Shown here piece by piece: positions 1-8,630 of a stretch of DNA of 64,000 nt. The stretch spans positions 5,681,501 through 5,745,500 of the forward strand of contig NZ_CP108538.1 of NCBI RefSeq assembly GCF_035994185.1, in the 5' to 3' direction. Under the pieces are notes generated by a model. It had not been told where the DNA came from, did not search any database, and was given only the letters and a program-made list of their open reading frames with translations. Each line of letters opens with the position of its first letter. Position 1 is the stretch's first letter. Position numbers and translations under genes: made by a program. The DNA comes from Streptomyces sp. NBC_01217. GTDB taxonomy: Bacteria; Actinomycetota; Actinomycetes; Streptomycetales; Streptomycetaceae.

Positions 1-145
1 TGACGCCGCCATCAAACGCCTCGACCGGCGCCTGGCCCGGGACGGCGAGAGCGTCGAACGGGCCCTGGAGGAGCTGAGAGCGGCCGACCCCTGCCTCGAC
101 ACGATGCGGGAACTGATGCGCCAGGACCTGGGTGTCACCGAGTGA
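1..145 (+). CDS. C-terminal end of an unidentified protein (partial)
   Basis: An open frame enters from the left edge and stops with TGA at 143-145, giving the last 47 residues of a protein. The visible part is charged and probably all helical, rich in Arg, Glu, Asp and Leu, with one Cys, and ends in Gly-Val-Thr-Glu. Nothing in it is diagnostic of a family. The next gene is convergent and only 15 bp separate the two stop codons. Function cannot be assigned from this fragment. Confidence 0.55.
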   Translation, partial: DAAIKRLDRRLARDGESVERALEELRAADPCLDTMRELMRQDLGVTE

Positions 146-160
146 ACCCACCGGTAGGCC

Positions 161-1816
161 CTAGCAGGACCCGAACGGCCACAGCCGATAGCGCGAGTCC
201 AGCCGGTACTCGCCGCCCCGCTCCACCGTGAGCCGCGTCCACTCGCCGTCCTGTTGCAGGCACCCGCCGCCGTCGGCCCGCAGCCAGGGCGAGTACGCGA
301 TCCGTACCGTCACCGAACCGGCGGCGGGCATCCGTACCACCAGCGAGGCGTCGTCCCCGCGTACGACGGAGCCCGGTGCGGAGACCAGCGGGACGGCGCC
401 CCGCACCCGGTAGATCCGCCACCCCGCGTCCTGCCACACCGGCTCCAGCCAGTCGGTCCCGCGCCGGACGATCTCCGCCTCCGCCTCGGCCGGGCTGTCC
501 GGACTGCCGCTGTGCAGCACGACGAGGCCCACGCCCCAGCGGTCCAGCCAGGCGCGGTACGCCGCCGGGGTCGGCCTCCCCTCGTAGAACAGCCGCCCGC
601 GCTCCACGTCGAGCTGCCGGTTCCAGCCGCGCGCCATGTTCACATGGGGGGCGAGCACGGCCGCCTCCCGGTGATCACGGGCCGGCACGACCTCCACCCG
701 CATCCGTTGCGCACCGAGCCTGCGCAGCTCGGCGACCACGCCGTCGGTGTGCGCCGCCCAGGCGGGCACGCTGTTGGAGACCCGCAGATCGTCATCGGTC
801 TTGTTGACCACCCAGCCGGTGTTGAACGCGAGCATCCCGACGAGCACGACGGCCCGCACCCGCAGCAGCCGGCCGCCCCGCGCCCACCCCGTCAGACAGG
901 CCAGGGCCGCCGCGCACAGCACGGGCGGACCGGCCACCCCCACCAGCCGCTCCACGTTCGTCCCGATGGGCGAGGGGATCAGAAAGGTCAGCACGACACC
1001 GCCCGCGTACACCGCACTCGCGAACCGCACCACCCGCCAGCCGCCCTCGCGCGGCGCGGCGAACCACAGAGCCGCGCAGGCGGCCAACGGCATCCACAAC
1101 TTCCCCACGGGCATCGGCTGTTCGCCCCTGAACGGGAAGAGGGCCGTCGTCGCCGCCACCACCAGGATCGGCGGCAGGAGAAGCGCGGCCGCCCGCCGCC
1201 GCTGCCGGCCGAGCCCGTACGCCGCACCCGCCACCACCAGGAACAGCCCCGCCACCGGACTCGCCGCCGTCGCCAGCACCGCGCACCCCGCGGCGAGGCC
1301 CGCCCGCCGCCGTACGTACAACAGCGCGACCAGCCCGATCGCCACGCCCAGCGCGAACGTCGTACGCCCGGAGGCGACATTGCACCAGAGCACCGACGAC
1401 CCCAGCACCGAGACCGCGACCGGCCACCGCACCCCGGCCCGCACACAGAGCCGTCCCAGTGCCCACGCCCCGCCGATCCCGGCGGCGACGGTGACGGCCC
1501 GCACCCCGGACACCGCCATGAGCGGCGGCGTCAGCAGGCTGTAGTTGGCTGTGTGCATCCCCCCGTACCAGGAGAGGTTGTACGCGGACCCCGGATGCCG
1601 CGACGCGAACCCGGCCCAGGCGACCTGCGCCGCCAGATCACCGCCACCGGTGGCCAGCACCAGCGCCCACACGAGATACAACGGCACGACGACCAGCACC
1701 GCGAGCCCCGGCACCCACCACAGCGCCGCATCCGCATCCGCGACCACCCGGCGCACACCCGTGCCGACCCGCCCGCCTCCCCGCTCGCGCGGCACAGCCC
1801 TCTCGGTGATCCCCAC
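161..1816 (-). CDS. Polytopic membrane protein, GT-C glycosyltransferase-like
   Basis: A 551-residue protein with a basic N-terminus, then about ten hydrophobic segments up to roughly residue 340, then a soluble C-terminal domain of about 190 residues. The first extracytoplasmic loop carries the acidic motif GGDLAAQ (residues 58-64), followed by an aromatic stretch with Trp83, Tyr84 and His88. An acidic residue in this loop before a multi-helix body and a large outer C-terminal domain is the layout of GT-C enzymes that use polyprenyl-linked sugars. Such proteins are often mislabelled as MFS transporters. Substrate is unknown. The start is GTG at 1816 and no strong ribosome site is visible, so a slightly later start is possible. 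Confidence 0.7.
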   Translation of the reverse strand: MGITERAVPRERGGGRVGTGVRRVVADADAALWWVPGLAVLVVVPLYLVWALVLATGGGDLAAQVAWAGFASRHPGSAYNLSWYGGMHTANYSLLTPPLMAVSGVRAVTVAAGIGGAWALGRLCVRAGVRWPVAVSVLGSSVLWCNVASGRTTFALGVAIGLVALLYVRRRAGLAAGCAVLATAASPVAGLFLVVAGAAYGLGRQRRRAAALLLPPILVVAATTALFPFRGEQPMPVGKLWMPLAACAALWFAAPREGGWRVVRFASAVYAGGVVLTFLIPSPIGTNVERLVGVAGPPVLCAAALACLTGWARGGRLLRVRAVVLVGMLAFNTGWVVNKTDDDLRVSNSVPAWAAHTDGVVAELRRLGAQRMRVEVVPARDHREAAVLAPHVNMARGWNRQLDVERGRLFYEGRPTPAAYRAWLDRWGVGLVVLHSGSPDSPAEAEAEIVRRGTDWLEPVWQDAGWRIYRVRGAVPLVSAPGSVVRGDDASLVVRMPAAGSVTVRIAYSPWLRADGGGCLQQDGEWTRLTVERGGEYRLDSRYRLWPFGSC

Positions 1817-1980
1817 CCCGCAAACACTAACGGGACCGTTCGCACCGCACGATGGTCACCGCCGGGGCCCCCAGCCCCGGCAACGGCCGGGCAGCCACCC
1901 CGTCCCCGGTGGCGAAACCCCACCGGCCCGGAGCGGCCGGCGCCGGCTGAGCCGTATGTCCCGCCCTGCGGCCGCGCGGC

Positions 1981-2246
1981 TCAGTTCGCCAGGGCAATGG
2001 CAAGGCCGACGACCATGAGGACGAACCCGCCCGGAGCGACCACACCCCCGGCAAACCGGAAGAACCAGGCCCTTCTAGACGCGACTCCTCCATGAGCTCG
2101 ATCTGCATGGTCCGGGCTCCCGTAGTGGCCCTTATCGCGTTCCGCCGCTGAGCCGCCTTGTCCGCAGCACCGCGGACATTGAACAGAAAGACACATCCCC
2201 AGACCGCTCCGGCCAGGCCGATGGCGGCCAGCAATATTCCTGTCAC
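1981..2246 (-). pseudogene. Frameshifted small two-helix membrane protein
   Basis: Reading from a GTG at 2246, preceded by a GGGGGAAG ribosome site, gives a first transmembrane segment (VTGILLAAIGLAGAVWG) and a charged stretch ending in MEESR. A second frame, in phase from about 2090, continues with FFRFAGGVV and a second membrane segment ending VVGLAIALAN before a stop at 1981. Neither frame alone makes both helices, so there is one shift near 2075-2090, next to a CTAGA sequence. It may be a real decay event or a base-call error. The intact product would be about 85-90 residues with two membrane spans and a cytoplasmic or periplasmic linker. Function unknown. Confidence 0.5.
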
Positions 2247-2340
2247 TGCGCACTTCCCCCCACACGAGCTCCCGGAACGGAGCGCCGACCCCAGCCCGTT
2301 GAGCCGGGTGTCGCCGCAGAGCCTCGCACCTTCCTCATGA

Positions 2341-2710
2341 TGCCGACAACGCACAATTGGCCGATCGGCGCGCACCGGGTGTCCGGCGCGGGCGAGACGG
2401 TGTTCCCACTACGAGCTCTGCTCCGACGATCTCCTGACAGCGCTCGACGGCGAGGCGGACTACGAGAAGACCAGCGCCCTTCTGAAGCGGTACAGAGCCC
2501 TGAAACTGTCCCAGGAGGTCAACCGGAGGCCCCTGTCGCAGGACGGCGAAGAAGACGGCGAGGGGCACAGCACGGCGGTGCGCCGCTCGCGGCGGCCGAC
2601 GACCGCAGGGCCGGTTGGACGGGCACGGAATCGCTCGGAACCCCCGCGCGTTGGAGCAAGTGGACATGGGTTGCCGGTGGTGTGTGAACCGAGCAGCCCG
2701 AGTGACTGAG
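2341..2710 (+). pseudogene. Possible coding relic upstream of msrA
   Basis: Frame 1 is open from 2341 to a TGA at 2708 but has no ATG and no convincing start. Its first half (2401-2530) reads like genuine protein: Tyr-Glu-Leu-Cys, then a helical run including DDLLTALDGEADYEK and LLKRYRALKLSQEVNR. The second half is Arg/Pro-rich and looks non-coding, and a second frame over the same bases ends in plausible sequence too. I read it as the remnant of a small gene, now partly occupied by the msrA promoter. Low certainty. Confidence 0.25.
2627..2652 (+). promoter_or_regulatory. Sigma-R-type promoter of msrA
   Basis: GGAAT at 2627-2631 and GTT at 2650-2652 are separated by exactly 18 bp, the established consensus for the thiol-oxidative-stress sigma factor SigR in Streptomyces. 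Transcription would start near 2658-2662, about 75 bp before msrA. msrA is a known SigR target, which supports the call. Confidence 0.7.
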
Positions 2711-2733
2711 CTGAGACATATTGGAGGGCCGCA

Positions 2734-3246
2734 ATGGTGGCGCAGACGCAGAGGGCCGTGCTGGCGGGCGGATGCTTCTGGGGGATGCAGGACCTGATCC
2801 GCCGGCAGCCGGGCGTGACGGCGACTCGGGTCGGATACACCGGCGGTGACGTGCCGAACGCCACGTACCGTGACCATGGCACGCACGCGGAGGCCATTGA
2901 GATCCTCTTCGACCCCGAGAGGACCGACTTCCGCGCGATCCTGGAGCTGTTCTTCCAGATTCACGACCCGAGCACCAAGAACCGGCAGGGCAACGACATC
3001 GGTCTCAGCTACCGCTCGGCGATCTACTACGTGGATGACGAGCAGAAGCGGATCGCCGAGGACACGATCGCGGATGTGGACGCCTCCGGACTGTGGCCGG
3101 GCAAGGTCGTCACCGAGGTCGAGCCGGTCGGCCCCTTCTGGGAGGCCGAGCCCGAGCACCAGGACTACCTGGAGCGTTACCCGGAGGGTTACACCTGCCA
3201 CTTCCCGCGCCCGGGATGGCGGCTGCCCGCCCGCGCGGAGGGCTGA
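2734..3246 (+). CDS. msrA: Peptide-methionine (S)-S-oxide reductase
   Basis: MsrA reduces methionine-S-sulfoxide, free or in proteins, in the cytoplasm using thioredoxin-type reductants. The 170-residue product has the invariant GCFWG motif with catalytic Cys14, the RVGYTGGD and [13 protein letters not shown] blocks, and the SYRSAIYY segment typical of the family. A Cys near residue 157 (YTCHF) may act in recycling. The start is ATG at 2734, preceded by GGAGGG eight bases upstream. The gene is monocistronic: it has its own SigR-type promoter and a hairpin follows before a convergent gene. Length is normal for the short single-domain form. Confidence 0.97.
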   Translation: MVAQTQRAVLAGGCFWGMQDLIRRQPGVTATRVGYTGGDVPNATYRDHGTHAEAIEILFDPERTDFRAILELFFQIHDPSTKNRQGNDIGLSYRSAIYYVDDEQKRIAEDTIADVDASGLWPGKVVTEVEPVGPFWEAEPEHQDYLERYPEGYTCHFPRPGWRLPARAEG

Positions 3247-3253
3247 CCGCGAG

Positions 3254-3281
3254 CGGCGGCCCGGCGTGCGTCAGGCCGCCG
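3254..3281. terminator. Hairpin after msrA
   Basis: CGGCGGCC at 3254-3261 pairs with GGCCGCCG at 3274-3281 around a 12-base loop, six bases after the msrA stop. There is no T tract, as is common in Streptomyces. The convergent gene ends at 3346, so it could serve both directions. Confidence 0.5.
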
Positions 3282-3345
3282 ACGACCCGTAAGCGGCGGA
3301 ACAATCACCGCACAGGGGCTGAGCAGGCGCGGAGCCGCCCCGCCG

Positions 3346-4449
3346 CTACCGCGGCAACGTCGCCGGGCTGCCGCCGTTCGCCTCGTAGCCGGCCACCGCC
3401 AGCGCCCGGTAGACCGTGTACTCGGCGGCCGGGTCGGGACCCTGCGTCCACGGCAGCGCGCCCACATGGCCGTCGACGTGGACAAGCTGGTTCATCGCCT
3501 CGGACCAGCGCTCCATCCGGACCAGGAACAGCACCAGCAGATGGCGGACGTGCGCGAGCATCGGGTCGTCCGCGCGGGCCGCGTGCACCGCGAACAGGGC
3601 GCCCTCGACCGCCTTGGTCACCACCGCGCTGCGGTAGAAGCCCTGGACGAGATTGACCTCGGGCAGATGCTCGTACACCGCGAACAGCGGCAGCGCGGCA
3701 AGCAGCGAGCCCTGCGGGGCGCGGGCCGCGGCCGTGGTGGCGAAGCGGTCGGCCTCCTCGCGGGAGCCGTGCCACTTCTCGCACCAGTAGTGCAGCGCGG
3801 CGATGTGCGCGCCCATGTGGCCCGGGGCCCGGTCGATCACCTTCGCCCACAGCCGGTCGAACTCCTCGTGGGAGTAGCCGAGTCCGCGGGCCACGGCCAG
3901 TTCGGTGAGGTACGGGACCGGATCCCCGGGCGCCAGCAGTGCCGCCTCGCCGCAGACCGTACGGGCCTCCTCCAGGATGATCCGGAAGTCGTCCGTCCCC
4001 GCGGTCGACGAACGCCAGGCCTGCTGCACCAGGAACTCGGCGTGCACCGCCGCACCGCCCGCGTCCTTCGGCGCCTCGGCCCGCCATGTACGCAGCCACG
4101 CGCCACCGGCACCGGGGTGCTGCGCCAGCTCCAGCGAGGCCGCACCGGCGAAGGCCTGGACCCGCTGCCAGCGCACCTCGCCCTCCTTGGGCGTACCGGC
4201 CAGCAGCTGCGACGCCGCCCGCCAGTCCTGGGAGCGCTGCACGACATCGAGGACATCGAGCAGATCCTGGTCCGGGCCCGGCAGCCGGACGTCCAGCTCC
4301 TCCTGGCGAATGAAGCCGTACGTGTCCGGATCGGCGGCGTCCGGCGAACCGGGCGCGACCTGCCGGATACCGCCGCGGCGGCGCAGGACGAAGGGGCCGA
4401 TGACCGCGGCGAGCATGCACAGCGCGATCAGGAACCAGAGAATCTCCAT
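3346..4449 (-). CDS. Membrane-anchored helical-repeat protein, function unknown
   Basis: A 367-residue protein with one N-terminal membrane segment (residues 3-23, MEILWFLIALCML onward) followed by RRRG, so the bulk is predicted cytoplasmic. The rest is rich in Ala, Leu, Trp and Glu and reads as helical pairs of the TPR type, with motifs such as DWRAASQLL, HEEFDRLWAKVI and HYWCEKWHGS. The body resembles conserved actinobacterial proteins of unknown function with DUF4034-like repeats; that family link is from memory and not verified. The next gene, metB, is divergent, with 68 bp between the two starts. No catalytic motif is visible. Confidence 0.75.
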   Translation of the reverse strand: MEILWFLIALCMLAAVIGPFVLRRRGGIRQVAPGSPDAADPDTYGFIRQEELDVRLPGPDQDLLDVLDVVQRSQDWRAASQLLAGTPKEGEVRWQRVQAFAGAASLELAQHPGAGGAWLRTWRAEAPKDAGGAAVHAEFLVQQAWRSSTAGTDDFRIILEEARTVCGEAALLAPGDPVPYLTELAVARGLGYSHEEFDRLWAKVIDRAPGHMGAHIAALHYWCEKWHGSREEADRFATTAAARAPQGSLLAALPLFAVYEHLPEVNLVQGFYRSAVVTKAVEGALFAVHAARADDPMLAHVRHLLVLFLVRMERWSEAMNQLVHVDGHVGALPWTQGPDPAAEYTVYRALAVAGYEANGGSPATLPR

Positions 4450-4517
4450 ACCCCCATTGTCACCGGACGGCCCCGTGGCCGGGTGGGCGCCCTCGTGACG
4501 AACTACGCTCTGGCCCC

Positions 4518-5663
4518 ATGAGCGACCAGCACAGCTTCGAGACTCTCGCGATCCACGCGGGAAACCCCGCCGATCCCCTCACCGGCGCCGTCGTACCGCC
4601 CATTTACCAGGTGTCCACGTACAAGCAGGACGGCGTGGGCGGACTGCGCGGCGGCTACGAGTACAGCCGCAGCGCCAACCCGACCCGTACCGCCCTGGAG
4701 GACAACCTCGCGGCTCTGGAGGGCGGCCGGCGCGGACTCGCCTTCGCCTCCGGCCTCGCCGCCGAGGACTGCCTGCTCCGTACGCTGCTCACCCCGGGCG
4801 ATCACGTGGTCATCCCGAACGACGCCTACGGCGGCACGTTCCGGCTGTTCGCGAAGGTCGTCTCGCGGTGGGGCGTGGACTTCTCGGTCGCCGACACCTC
4901 GGACGTGGTGGCGGTGCGGGCGGCGATCACCCCGCGCACCAAGGCGATCTGGGTGGAGACCCCGTCCAACCCGCTGCTCGGCATCACCGACATCGCCGCG
5001 GTCGCCGGTGTGGCCCGTGCTGCGGGTGCGCGTCTGGTCGTCGACAACACCTTCGCCAGTCCCTACCTCCAGCAGCCCCTGGCCCTTGGCGCCGACGTCG
5101 TGGTGCACTCCACCACGAAGTACATGGGCGGCCACTCGGACGTCGTCGGCGGCGCGCTGATCGTCAACGACCCGGAACTGGCCGAGGAGTTGGCGTACCA
5201 CCAGAACGCGATGGGTGCGGTCGCCGGACCGTTCGACGCCTGGCTGGTGCTGCGCGGCATCAAGACCCTCGCGGTCCGCATGGACCGGCACACCGAGAAC
5301 GCCACCAAGATCGCCGATCTGCTGACCCGGCACCCCAAGGTCACCCAGGTCCTCTACCCGGGGCTGCCCGAGCATCCGGGGCACGAGGTCGCCGCCAAGC
5401 AGATGAAGGGCTTCGGCGGCATGATCTCCTTCCGCGTCGTGGGCGGTGAGGACGCGGCGGTCCACGTCTGCAACCGGACCAAGCTGTTCACCCTCGGTGA
5501 GTCCCTGGGCGGCGTCGAGTCCCTCGTGGAGCACCCGGGCCGCATGACGCACGCCTCGGCCGCCGGTTCCCCGCTGGAGGTGCCGGCCGACCTCGTCCGG
5601 CTCTCCGTCGGCATCGAGTCCGCCGACGACCTGATCGCCGATCTGACGCAGGCGCTCGGCTAG
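4518..5663 (+). CDS. metB: Cystathionine gamma-synthase
   Basis: A PLP enzyme of the Cys/Met metabolism family that joins an O-acylated homoserine and cysteine to make cystathionine; homologues may also act as gamma-lyases. The 381-residue protein has the N-terminal ETLAIHAG block, YSRSANPTR, the PLP-aspartate segment VVDNTFASP and the Schiff-base lysine K201 in HSTTKYMGGHSDV. A C-terminal SLGGVESLVEHP with RLSVGIE closes the family signature. It begins with ATG at 4518 and is divergent from the membrane-anchored protein. No S-adenosylmethionine riboswitch-like leader is visible: the leader is under 70 bp. It ends at a bidirectional hairpin. Confidence 0.95.
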   Translation: MSDQHSFETLAIHAGNPADPLTGAVVPPIYQVSTYKQDGVGGLRGGYEYSRSANPTRTALEDNLAALEGGRRGLAFASGLAAEDCLLRTLLTPGDHVVIPNDAYGGTFRLFAKVVSRWGVDFSVADTSDVVAVRAAITPRTKAIWVETPSNPLLGITDIAAVAGVARAAGARLVVDNTFASPYLQQPLALGADVVVHSTTKYMGGHSDVVGGALIVNDPELAEELAYHQNAMGAVAGPFDAWLVLRGIKTLAVRMDRHTENATKIADLLTRHPKVTQVLYPGLPEHPGHEVAAKQMKGFGGMISFRVVGGEDAAVHVCNRTKLFTLGESLGGVESLVEHPGRMTHASAAGSPLEVPADLVRLSVGIESADDLIADLTQALG

Positions 5664-5692
5664 TCGCAGATGCGGGGGCGGCGGGTGTCCGC

Positions 5693-5721
5693 CCGGTGGG
5701 CTCGATCGCTGAGCCCACCGG
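5693..5721. terminator. Bidirectional hairpin between metB and the small membrane gene
   Basis: CCGGTGGGCTC (5693-5703) pairs perfectly with GAGCCCACCGG (5711-5721) around a 7-base loop. Flanking GGCGG/CCGCC sequence can lengthen the stem. It lies between two converging genes. Confidence 0.75.
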
Positions 5722-5765
5722 TCCGCCCGCCCCGTAGCTGCCCCGTCACCGGTCCGGACCGGCGC

Positions 5766-6017
5766 TCACCAGCCGTCCAGCGGTGGTGTCGTCTCGGAGG
5801 GCGGCAGCTGCCACGGATGCGCCGCCACCACCCACACCATGAAGGCCACCACCGCGGCGAACGCCACCAGCAGCATCAGCCGGCGGGCGAAACGGCGCCG
5901 GCGCAGCAGCCGGGCGCCGCGCTCCGCCGCCCGCCGGGCCAGATCGGCGGGCACCTGCGGATGCGGGCCGTCCAGCATGCGCCGGACCTCGTCCTCCCGG
6001 CCGCTGCTCCGGCTCAT
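5766..6017 (-). CDS. Small single-span membrane protein, possible anti-sigma partner
   Basis: An 83-residue protein whose ATG at 6017 overlaps the stop codon of the upstream sigma-factor gene (ATGA), so the two are translationally coupled. The N-terminal 45 residues are charged and cytoplasmic, with a short helix around VRRMLDGPHPQVPADLARRA. A membrane segment follows (about residues 49-67) and a short Pro-rich outer tail ends GW. The coupling and topology suggest it could hold or sense for the sigma factor, as short anti-sigma proteins do. It has no recognisable zinc HxxxCxxC anti-sigma motif, so that role is inference only. Confidence 0.75.
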   Translation of the reverse strand: MSRSSGREDEVRRMLDGPHPQVPADLARRAAERGARLLRRRRFARRLMLLVAFAAVVAFMVWVVAAHPWQLPPSETTPPLDGW

Positions 6018-6517
6018 GGCGCCGGCGCCAGGGGTCGGTGCATCCCCCACCGCGCCGTGGGCCGGCGGGTGCCGCGCATCGTGGACACCGAGCGGTTGCA
6101 GATCGCCCGGACACGCTCCACCGGAAGCCCGAGCAGCGCCGCGGCCTGCTCCTCCGCGACACCCTCGTACAGCCGCAGCACGAGAATCAGGCGCTCCTGC
6201 GGTGTCAGCCGGTCCAGCAGCCCGCCGCGCGGCCGGTGGTGCCGCCAGACCTCATGGGCGAACCGCACGGCCAGCTCCCGCCGGGTGCGGTCGTACGGGT
6301 CCTCGCCGCGCAGCTCGCCCCACTGCGCGTATGTGCGTGCCAGCGCGGCCATGAGCATGCGCTGGGCGCGCGGGTTCGCGCCGGGCGGCTGCATGGGCTC
6401 GGCGGTGAGCAGCGTCGCCGTGTGCAGCAGTCGGCCTGCCGCGCCCGCCACGAAGGTCTCGAACTCCCGGGCGCGGCGCCGCTCCCGGCCCGCCTGGCGC
6501 TCTCGCACAGTGTTCAT
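6014..6517 (-). CDS. SigE-family (ECF-like) RNA polymerase sigma factor
   Basis: A 167-residue protein starting with ATG at 6517. The N-terminal part (FETFVAGAAGRLLHTATLL, then AQRMLMAALARTYAQWGEL) resembles region 2 of the actinobacterial SigE-family ECF group. The C-terminal part (LTPQERLILVLRLYEGVA, then LLGLPVERVRAICNRSV) is a clear region 4 helix-turn-helix that would contact the -35 element. Region 2 lacks some aromatic residues used in promoter melting, so activity may be weak or specialised. It forms a two-gene operon with the small membrane protein by ATGA overlap. Confidence 0.75.
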   Translation of the reverse strand: MNTVRERQAGRERRRAREFETFVAGAAGRLLHTATLLTAEPMQPPGANPRAQRMLMAALARTYAQWGELRGEDPYDRTRRELAVRFAHEVWRHHRPRGGLLDRLTPQERLILVLRLYEGVAEEQAAALLGLPVERVRAICNRSVSTMRGTRRPTARWGMHRPLAPAP

Positions 6518-6621
6518 CCGAGCCCTTGCGCGGCTCCTGGTCAAGAGGCGTGCACAAGAGGTGTGAACAAGAGGTGTGCGCCCGGCAGACCGAGCGGCGG
6601 CGCCGGGCGCCGCCGCTCCCG

Positions 6622-7152
6622 CTAGCCGGCCGCGGGCGTCTGGTGCGAGGCCTGGCGGGCGGCGAGCGCCAGATTGAACCGGGTGAGCAGCGTGCAGAAC
6701 GACTCGCGCTCCTCGGCCGTCCAGTCGTCCGTCACCTGTGTCATGAGCTCGCGGCGGGACGCGCGGACCTCGTTCAGCCGGGCCTGGCCGCGCGGCGACA
6801 GTTGCAGCACGACGGCCCGGCCGTCCTCCGGATGCGAGGTGCGCTTGACCAGGCCGGTGTCGACGAGGGGCGCGACCTGCCGGGTCACGGTCGAGGAGTC
6901 GATCCCCATCCCCGCGGCCAGGGCCTTGACGCCCATCGGACCTTCCCGGTCCAGCCGGTTGAGCAGCAGATACGCGGCCCGGTCCATGGAATTGCGCACC
7001 TGGCCGACGCCGCCGAGGCGGGTCTGCTCGGCACGGCGGGCGAATACCGCGACCTGGTGCTGCAGCGCATCGAGGACGTGGTCGGAACCCGTGGAACCGG
7101 GGGCGGCGCCCCCGGAAGGAGACGCAGCTGTCGTCATGTCCTGAGGGGGCAT
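6622..7152 (-). CDS. MarR-family transcriptional regulator
   Basis: A 176-residue winged-helix protein. The DNA-binding core is visible as AAYLLLNRLDREGPMGVKAL, then GIDSSTVTRQVAPLVDTGLV and the wing RTSHPEDGRAVVLQLSP. The TRQVAPL segment is the recognition helix. The ATG at 7152 is preferred because GAGAG lies nine bases upstream; an in-frame ATG at 7137 lacks a site. It is divergent from ilvA with about 157 bp between starts, so it may control its own gene or ilvA. No Cys pair suggests redox sensing. The ligand cannot be told from sequence. Confidence 0.9.
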   Translation of the reverse strand: MPPQDMTTAASPSGGAAPGSTGSDHVLDALQHQVAVFARRAEQTRLGGVGQVRNSMDRAAYLLLNRLDREGPMGVKALAAGMGIDSSTVTRQVAPLVDTGLVKRTSHPEDGRAVVLQLSPRGQARLNEVRASRRELMTQVTDDWTAEERESFCTLLTRFNLALAARQASHQTPAAG

Positions 7153-7308
7153 GGCCGTGGGCTCTCTTCGTACGGTGTCGGATGGGTGGGGGACAGAGTA
7201 CGCGGCCACGGGGCAACGCGTACCAGTGCTGCACAAACCTGTGGACAACGGCGCAGGACGGGTCCGCACGAGGCGTCCGGCACCCTGCCGAGCTGCAAGA
7301 CTTGCGGT

Positions 7309-8538
7309 ATGAACTTCCGTGCGCCCGGCCATTTTCCCCCAGTGATCCTCGACGACATCCGCGGGGCGCAGAAGATGCTCTCCGGCGTGGCCAGGGTGAC
7401 CGCCATGGAGGGCAGCCGCCATCTGACCGAGCTGGTGGGCGCACCGGTCCACTTCAAGTGCGAGAACCTGCAGCGGACCGGTTCGTTCAAGCTGCGCGGC
7501 GCCTACGTACGGATCGCCGGGCTGTCCCCGGTGGAGCGGGCCGCCGGGGTCGTGGCCGCGAGCGCCGGGAACCATGCGCAGGGTGTCGCACTCGCCTCTG
7601 CGCTGCTCGGCGTACGGTCGACGGTCTTCATGCCGGTCGGGGCGCCGCTGCCGAAGGTCGCCGCCACCCGCCAGTACGGGGCGCAGGTGCGGCTGCACGG
7701 CCATGTCGTCGACGAGACGCTGGCCGCCGCCCAGGAGTACGCGGAAGAGACCGGTGCGGTCTTCATCCACCCCTTCGACCACCCGGACATCATCGCCGGA
7801 CAGGGCACGGTGGGCCTGGAGATCCTCGAACAGTGCCCCGAGGTGCGCACCATCGTCGTCGGGATCGGCGGCGGCGGTCTCGCGGCGGGCATCGCGGTGG
7901 CGGTCAAGGCGGTCCGGCCCGACGTGCGGATCGTCGGTGTGCAGGCGGCGGGCGCGGCCTGCTATCCGCCGTCGCTGACCGCGGGCCACCCGGTGTCGAT
8001 CGGCTCGCTGAACACGATGGCGGACGGCATCAAGGTTGGGCGCCCCGGCGATGTGCCGTTCGAGCTGGTCAAGGAGCTGGTCGACGAGGTCCGTACGGTC
8101 TCCGAGGACGAGCTGTCCAGCGCGCTGCTGCTCTGCCTGGAGCGGGCGAAGCTGGTGGTGGAGCCGGCCGGTGCGAGCCCCGTCGCGGCCCTGCTGAGCG
8201 ACCCGGAGTCGTTCCGCGGGCCGGTGGTCGCGCTGCTGTCGGGCGGCAATGTGGACCCGCTGCTGATGCAGCGCATCCTGACCCACGGCATGGTGGCGGC
8301 CGGGCGCTATCTGAGCCTGCGGCTGCGGCTGACCGACCGCCCCGGCGCGCTGGCCACGCTGCTCGCCGTGCTCTCGGCGGTCGATGCCAACGTCCTCGAC
8401 ATCGGCCATGTGCGGACCGATCCCCGGCTCGGGCTCACCGAGGTCGAGGTGGAGCTGCAGCTGGAGACGAAGGGCCCGGACCACTGCGAGGAGGTCTCGG
8501 CGGCGCTGCGCGACGCGGGCTATCTGGTGATGAGCTGA
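7309..8538 (+). CDS. ilvA: Threonine ammonia-lyase (threonine dehydratase)
   Basis: A PLP enzyme that deaminates threonine to 2-oxobutanoate, the first step toward isoleucine or threonine catabolism. The 409-residue protein has the Schiff-base lysine K61 in GSFKLRGAY, the ASAGNHAQGVA block, the phosphate-binding GIGGGGLAAG loop and the GGNVD motif. The last 80 residues form an ACT domain beginning LRLRLTDRPGALATLL, so allosteric control is likely. This single-ACT length fits the short form common in actinobacteria. The ATG at 7309 has no good ribosome site and the message may be leaderless or nearly so. It ends at a strong bidirectional hairpin facing greA. Confidence 0.95.
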   Translation: MNFRAPGHFPPVILDDIRGAQKMLSGVARVTAMEGSRHLTELVGAPVHFKCENLQRTGSFKLRGAYVRIAGLSPVERAAGVVAASAGNHAQGVALASALLGVRSTVFMPVGAPLPKVAATRQYGAQVRLHGHVVDETLAAAQEYAEETGAVFIHPFDHPDIIAGQGTVGLEILEQCPEVRTIVVGIGGGGLAAGIAVAVKAVRPDVRIVGVQAAGAACYPPSLTAGHPVSIGSLNTMADGIKVGRPGDVPFELVKELVDEVRTVSEDELSSALLLCLERAKLVVEPAGASPVAALLSDPESFRGPVVALLSGGNVDPLLMQRILTHGMVAAGRYLSLRLRLTDRPGALATLLAVLSAVDANVLDIGHVRTDPRLGLTEVEVELQLETKGPDHCEEVSAALRDAGYLVMS

Positions 8539-8575
8539 GTCCGGCGCCTCGCGGCAGGCCGTGATGCGCCGCACA

Positions 8576-8616
8576 CGCGGGGAGCCTCCGGCCCGTCGGA
8601 CCGGAGGCTCCCCGCG
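8576..8616. terminator. Bidirectional hairpin between ilvA and greA
   Basis: A perfect 16-bp stem: the arm at 8576-8591 (CGCGGGGAGCCTCCGG) pairs with 8601-8616 around a 9-base loop. The two flanking genes converge on it. Confidence 0.9.
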
Positions 8617-8630
8617 TCAGTGCTGCGGGA

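Noticed and set aside
4450..4517. Possible SAM riboswitch before metB
   Set aside because: The gap to the divergent gene is only 68 bp and no paired elements of a known SAM-sensing RNA are visible.
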